From Maricaulis virginensis (lineage in GTDB: Bacteria; Pseudomonadota; Alphaproteobacteria; Caulobacterales; Maricaulaceae): a stretch of 64,000 bases of DNA. Below the pieces are notes generated by a model, which was not told the origin of the DNA, searched no databases, and saw only the letters and a program-made list of their open reading frames with translations. The number at the start of each line of letters is the position of its first letter. The stretch's first letter is position 1. Below, piece after piece: positions 61,658-64,000 of the stretch. The DNA lies in assembly GCF_027922185.1 (NCBI RefSeq), contig NZ_BSFE01000001.1:372001-436000 (forward strand). Reading direction: 5' to 3'. The position numbers were made by a program, and so were the translations under genes.

Positions 61658-63774
61658 TGCAGGACACGCGGCTGGCTCAAGCCGGGCAATTGCGCCTGGC
61701 CAATGATTTCGCCGGGGCCCGCGCCCTGTGCGAGGCCGTGCTCGCCGACCGGCCTGGCGATGCGGGGGCCATGGCCTTGCTGGGTGTCTGTGCCGTCGAG
61801 ACCGGTGACCTTGCCGGCGGCCGCGACTGGCTCGACAAGGCCGAAGCGTCCGATCCCGGTCTCGGCCTGGTTCCGCTATACCGGTCCATTCTCCACGAGG
61901 CGGAAGGAGATCTTCCCGCCGCTCTGGCCGCTGCGCAGCGGGCGAGCGAGCTGTCGCCGGAGCGGTTCGATGTCTGGGGGCGCTATGGCGACCTGGCCGG
62001 ACGGGCCGCAGATTTCGATACGGCTGCACGCGCGCTCGACAAGGCGCTGTCGACCGCCGATGCCGGTCATCCGGCCCGCCCGCATGTCGCGCTGCGGCTG
62101 GCGGGGGCCGAGCTGGAATGCAAGCGTCTCGATGCGGCCGCCGCCGCTCTGGACATCGCCGAGGCCGAAGGGCTTGCCGGTTCTCTGGATGTGCTGCGTC
62201 TGCGCTCGGATCTCGCCCGGTTCGCCGGCGATTTCACCGCGCTGACCGCCGCCGCCGAAGCCTGGCACGCGCTGGATCCGCAGGACATGGAAGCACGGGG
62301 CGCGCTGGCCATGGGGCTGGGGCAGCAGGGCTATTACCGCAAGGCGATCCGGATCTACCGGCCGGTCGTCGACGCCGATCCGGACACCGCTGACAACTGG
62401 GCGGCGCTGGGCCGGCTGATCCTCGGCGCACGCGATATCGACGGCGCGCGCGCCGCCTTCGACAAGGCATTGTCGCTCGATCCCGATTGTGCCGAAGCCT
62501 GTTTCGGGCTCGCCCGCATCCACACTTTCCGTGGCGAGCAGGAGAAGGCGATCGAGATGTGCCGGCGGACGCTGGCCATCGATCCGGGGAATTTCGAGGC
62601 CTATGGCCAGCTCTCCGAAGTGTCCGGGGGCCGTCTGACCGATGAAGAGGTCGAACGCCTGGAGACCGAAGCGGCCCGGCCCGGCATGCCGGCCGACAGA
62701 CTGTCGATCGGCCTGTTTGCGCTGGGCGATGCCCGGCACCGGCGCGGTCAGCGAGAGGCCGCTTTTGCGGCCTGGTCACGGGCCAATGACACCAAGAAAC
62801 TCCAGCATAACGGCGCCGTCGTGTCGGCCTATGACCGCCCCGAGCAGGAGCGGCGCACCGAATGGCTGACACAGGTGTTTGCCGGACCGGTCGCCAAGCC
62901 GTCCCCGGCGCTTGAGCAGGCCCCCATCTTCATCGTCGGCATGCCGCGCTCCGGCACGACACTCATCGAGGCCGCCATCGCTGCCCATGACGACGTCCAG
63001 GCCGGCGGCGAGCTCAGCATGATGCCGGTCCTGTTCGAGGCTTTCATCCGCTGGGCGCGGGAGACCGGCTGGTCTGGCGGCGAAATTCCCGAAGATGTGC
63101 TGGCACCCTGGCGCGAGCGCTACCTGTCGCAGTATCGCGAATACGGCCTCACGGGCACGCCCTACGTCACCGACAAACAGCCGGCGAACTTCCTGGCCGT
63201 TGGCCTGATCCGACAGATGTTCCCCAAGGCGCCGGTCATCCATATCCGCCGCAAGCCGGTGGAGGTGGCGTTCTCGATCTTCCGGCGCAATTTCTCGCGC
63301 ATGTGGCCGTTCGCGCACGATCTCGACGATATCGCGCATTACTACGCGCTTCAGGCGCGGCTGGGCGCGCACTGGGCCGAGACCTATCCCGATCATGTCA
63401 CGCCCCTGCAGTACGAGGCGCTGGTCGGTGATTTCGAAGCGCGGCTGCGTTTCGTGCTCGCGCGGTGCGGCTTGAGCTGGAGCCGGAAGTGCCTCGAATA
63501 CTACGATGTCGAGCGCACGGTGATGACGTTCAGTGCGACCCAGGTCCGGCGGCCGCCGTCAAAGGAGCACCTGGACTCGACCTCGCCCTACGCGACATTC
63601 CTGAGCCCGTTCGATGCCGCTTTGTCACGCCAATGTGTCGACAATGAAACCGGTATGTGGGTGGAATGCGACGGCAATGCAGCCCCCGATCCGGACCAGC
63701 CGGCCCCGAAGCCGGGGCTTGGCGGATTGATGCAGCGGGTCCTGTCGGGCCGCCGTGCGCGGGACCGGTCATGA
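61654..63774 (+). CDS. TPR-repeat sulfotransferase
   Basis: A 706-residue fusion: about eleven TPR-like helical repeats in residues 1-400 ('AMALLGVCAVETGDLAGGRD', 'DNWAALGRLILGARDIDGAR'), then a Sulfotransfer_1/3 domain from about 420 with the PAPS 5'-phosphosulfate loop 'IVGMPRSGTTLIEAA' and a 3'-phosphate region 'VIHIRRKPVEVAFSIFRRNF'. It may sulfate tyrosine or glycan acceptors; the TPRs bind the acceptor. Cytoplasmic. Overlaps upstream and downstream genes by ATGA. A second ATG follows at once. Confidence 0.9.
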   Translation: MMQDTRLAQAGQLRLANDFAGARALCEAVLADRPGDAGAMALLGVCAVETGDLAGGRDWLDKAEASDPGLGLVPLYRSILHEAEGDLPAALAAAQRASELSPERFDVWGRYGDLAGRAADFDTAARALDKALSTADAGHPARPHVALRLAGAELECKRLDAAAAALDIAEAEGLAGSLDVLRLRSDLARFAGDFTALTAAAEAWHALDPQDMEARGALAMGLGQQGYYRKAIRIYRPVVDADPDTADNWAALGRLILGARDIDGARAAFDKALSLDPDCAEACFGLARIHTFRGEQEKAIEMCRRTLAIDPGNFEAYGQLSEVSGGRLTDEEVERLETEAARPGMPADRLSIGLFALGDARHRRGQREAAFAAWSRANDTKKLQHNGAVVSAYDRPEQERRTEWLTQVFAGPVAKPSPALEQAPIFIVGMPRSGTTLIEAAIAAHDDVQAGGELSMMPVLFEAFIRWARETGWSGGEIPEDVLAPWRERYLSQYREYGLTGTPYVTDKQPANFLAVGLIRQMFPKAPVIHIRRKPVEVAFSIFRRNFSRMWPFAHDLDDIAHYYALQARLGAHWAETYPDHVTPLQYEALVGDFEARLRFVLARCGLSWSRKCLEYYDVERTVMTFSATQVRRPPSKEHLDSTSPYATFLSPFDAALSRQCVDNETGMWVECDGNAAPDPDQPAPKPGLGGLMQRVLSGRRARDRS

Positions 63775-64000
63775 GTGCCGATCTCCAGCTCGCGATGCAA
63801 TTGCTGCAAAGCGGCCGGGCCGGGGAGGCGGAGGCCAGGCTGGACGCCGTGATCGCGACGCGGCCGGATGATGTCGAGGCGCTGCATCTGCGCGGTGTCG
63901 TCCGCGGCCGGTTGGGCCGGTTTGCGGCCGGCATTGCCGATCTTGAGGCCGCTCTAGAGCGGCACCACCAGCCGTTTGCCGTCCTCGGCAATCTGGGAAA
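63771..64000 (+). CDS. TPR protein, truncated by window end
   Basis: The first 76 residues of a TPR-containing protein: 'LQLAMQLLQSGRAGEAEARL', 'DDVEALHLRGVVRGRLGRF'. ATGA overlap with the TPR-sulfotransferase gene. Probably another TPR or TPR-sulfotransferase member of the operon; the 3' end lies outside the window. Confidence 0.85.
   Translation, partial: MSADLQLAMQLLQSGRAGEAEARLDAVIATRPDDVEALHLRGVVRGRLGRFAAGIADLEAALERHHQPFAVLGNLG

Overview
The window is high-GC alphaproteobacterial chromosome, most consistent with the Maricaulales/Hyphomonadales-Caulobacterales neighbourhood. The evidence is two DUF2336 proteins, TonB-dependent receptors with the 'VVVTGSRI' N-terminus, an OmpA protein with a long proline linker, half-perfect CtrA-type TTAA-N7-TTAG boxes, and a histidine tRNA with A73 and no encoded G-1. 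No genus is claimed. Most of it is core chromosome; two stretches (about 14.4-16.7 kb and 37.4-47.2 kb) are accessory, with lower GC and different codon use.

Layout. 0-8 kb: OmpA-family porin with terminator, a Cys/Met-metabolism PLP enzyme, and an arginine succinyltransferase operon (M20 hydrolase, astA, astD, astB). 8-13.9 kb: single-domain response regulator, phenylalanine hydroxylase, a secreted four-domain beta/gamma-crystallin protein, an AsmA protein and a lipoprotein M48 protease. 14.3-16.7 kb: tRNA-His, a low-GC two-gene cassette (soluble plus four-helix membrane protein) and a hicAB toxin-antitoxin pair. 16.8-25.5 kb: alpha/beta hydrolase, secreted protein, SLT-domain protein, a DUF2336/Hpt/response-regulator/NAD-kinase/DUF2336 cluster, class II aldolase and a barrel protein. 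25.5-35.4 kb: 51-bp repeat pair, cytochrome c lipoprotein, divergent TonB receptors, and a LytS/LytTR-type two-component system. 35.7-37.2 kb: hipBA with three equally spaced operators.

37,426-47,210 is a 9.7-kb integrated element in the 3' end of tRNA-Thr(UGU). It is bounded by a 45-bp direct repeat, with TGCTTCCAA-type repeats inside both ends. It carries a tyrosine integrase, an unknown gene, an AlpA-like helix-turn-helix gene, a DUF736 gene and a Rep_trans-like initiator beside a large stem-loop. Its cargo is a coupled pair: a 1312-residue STAND/NACHT-like ATPase ending in a PD-(D/E)XK-like nuclease domain, and a DUF4143-type ATPase whose Walker A lysine is arginine and which also ends in a PD-(D/E)XK-like motif. 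This pair is the best candidate for an undescribed system, probably anti-phage defence.

47.3-64 kb returns to core genes: DUF1761 protein, metG, a cyclophilin/unknown/DUF1704 run, an ABC exporter, M20D amidohydrolase, DUF819 permease, a GSGD-repeat protein, rlmB, tRNA-Tyr, tRNA-Gly, tuf, and a translationally coupled 2OG-oxygenase/TPR-sulfotransferase/TPR operon cut by the window end.

Regulation visible in the sequence includes intrinsic terminators after ompA, the crystallin gene, the first DUF2336 gene, both TonB receptor genes, the aldolase gene and tuf; palindromic operators at hicAB and hipBA; and many ATGA/TGATG overlaps indicating translational coupling.
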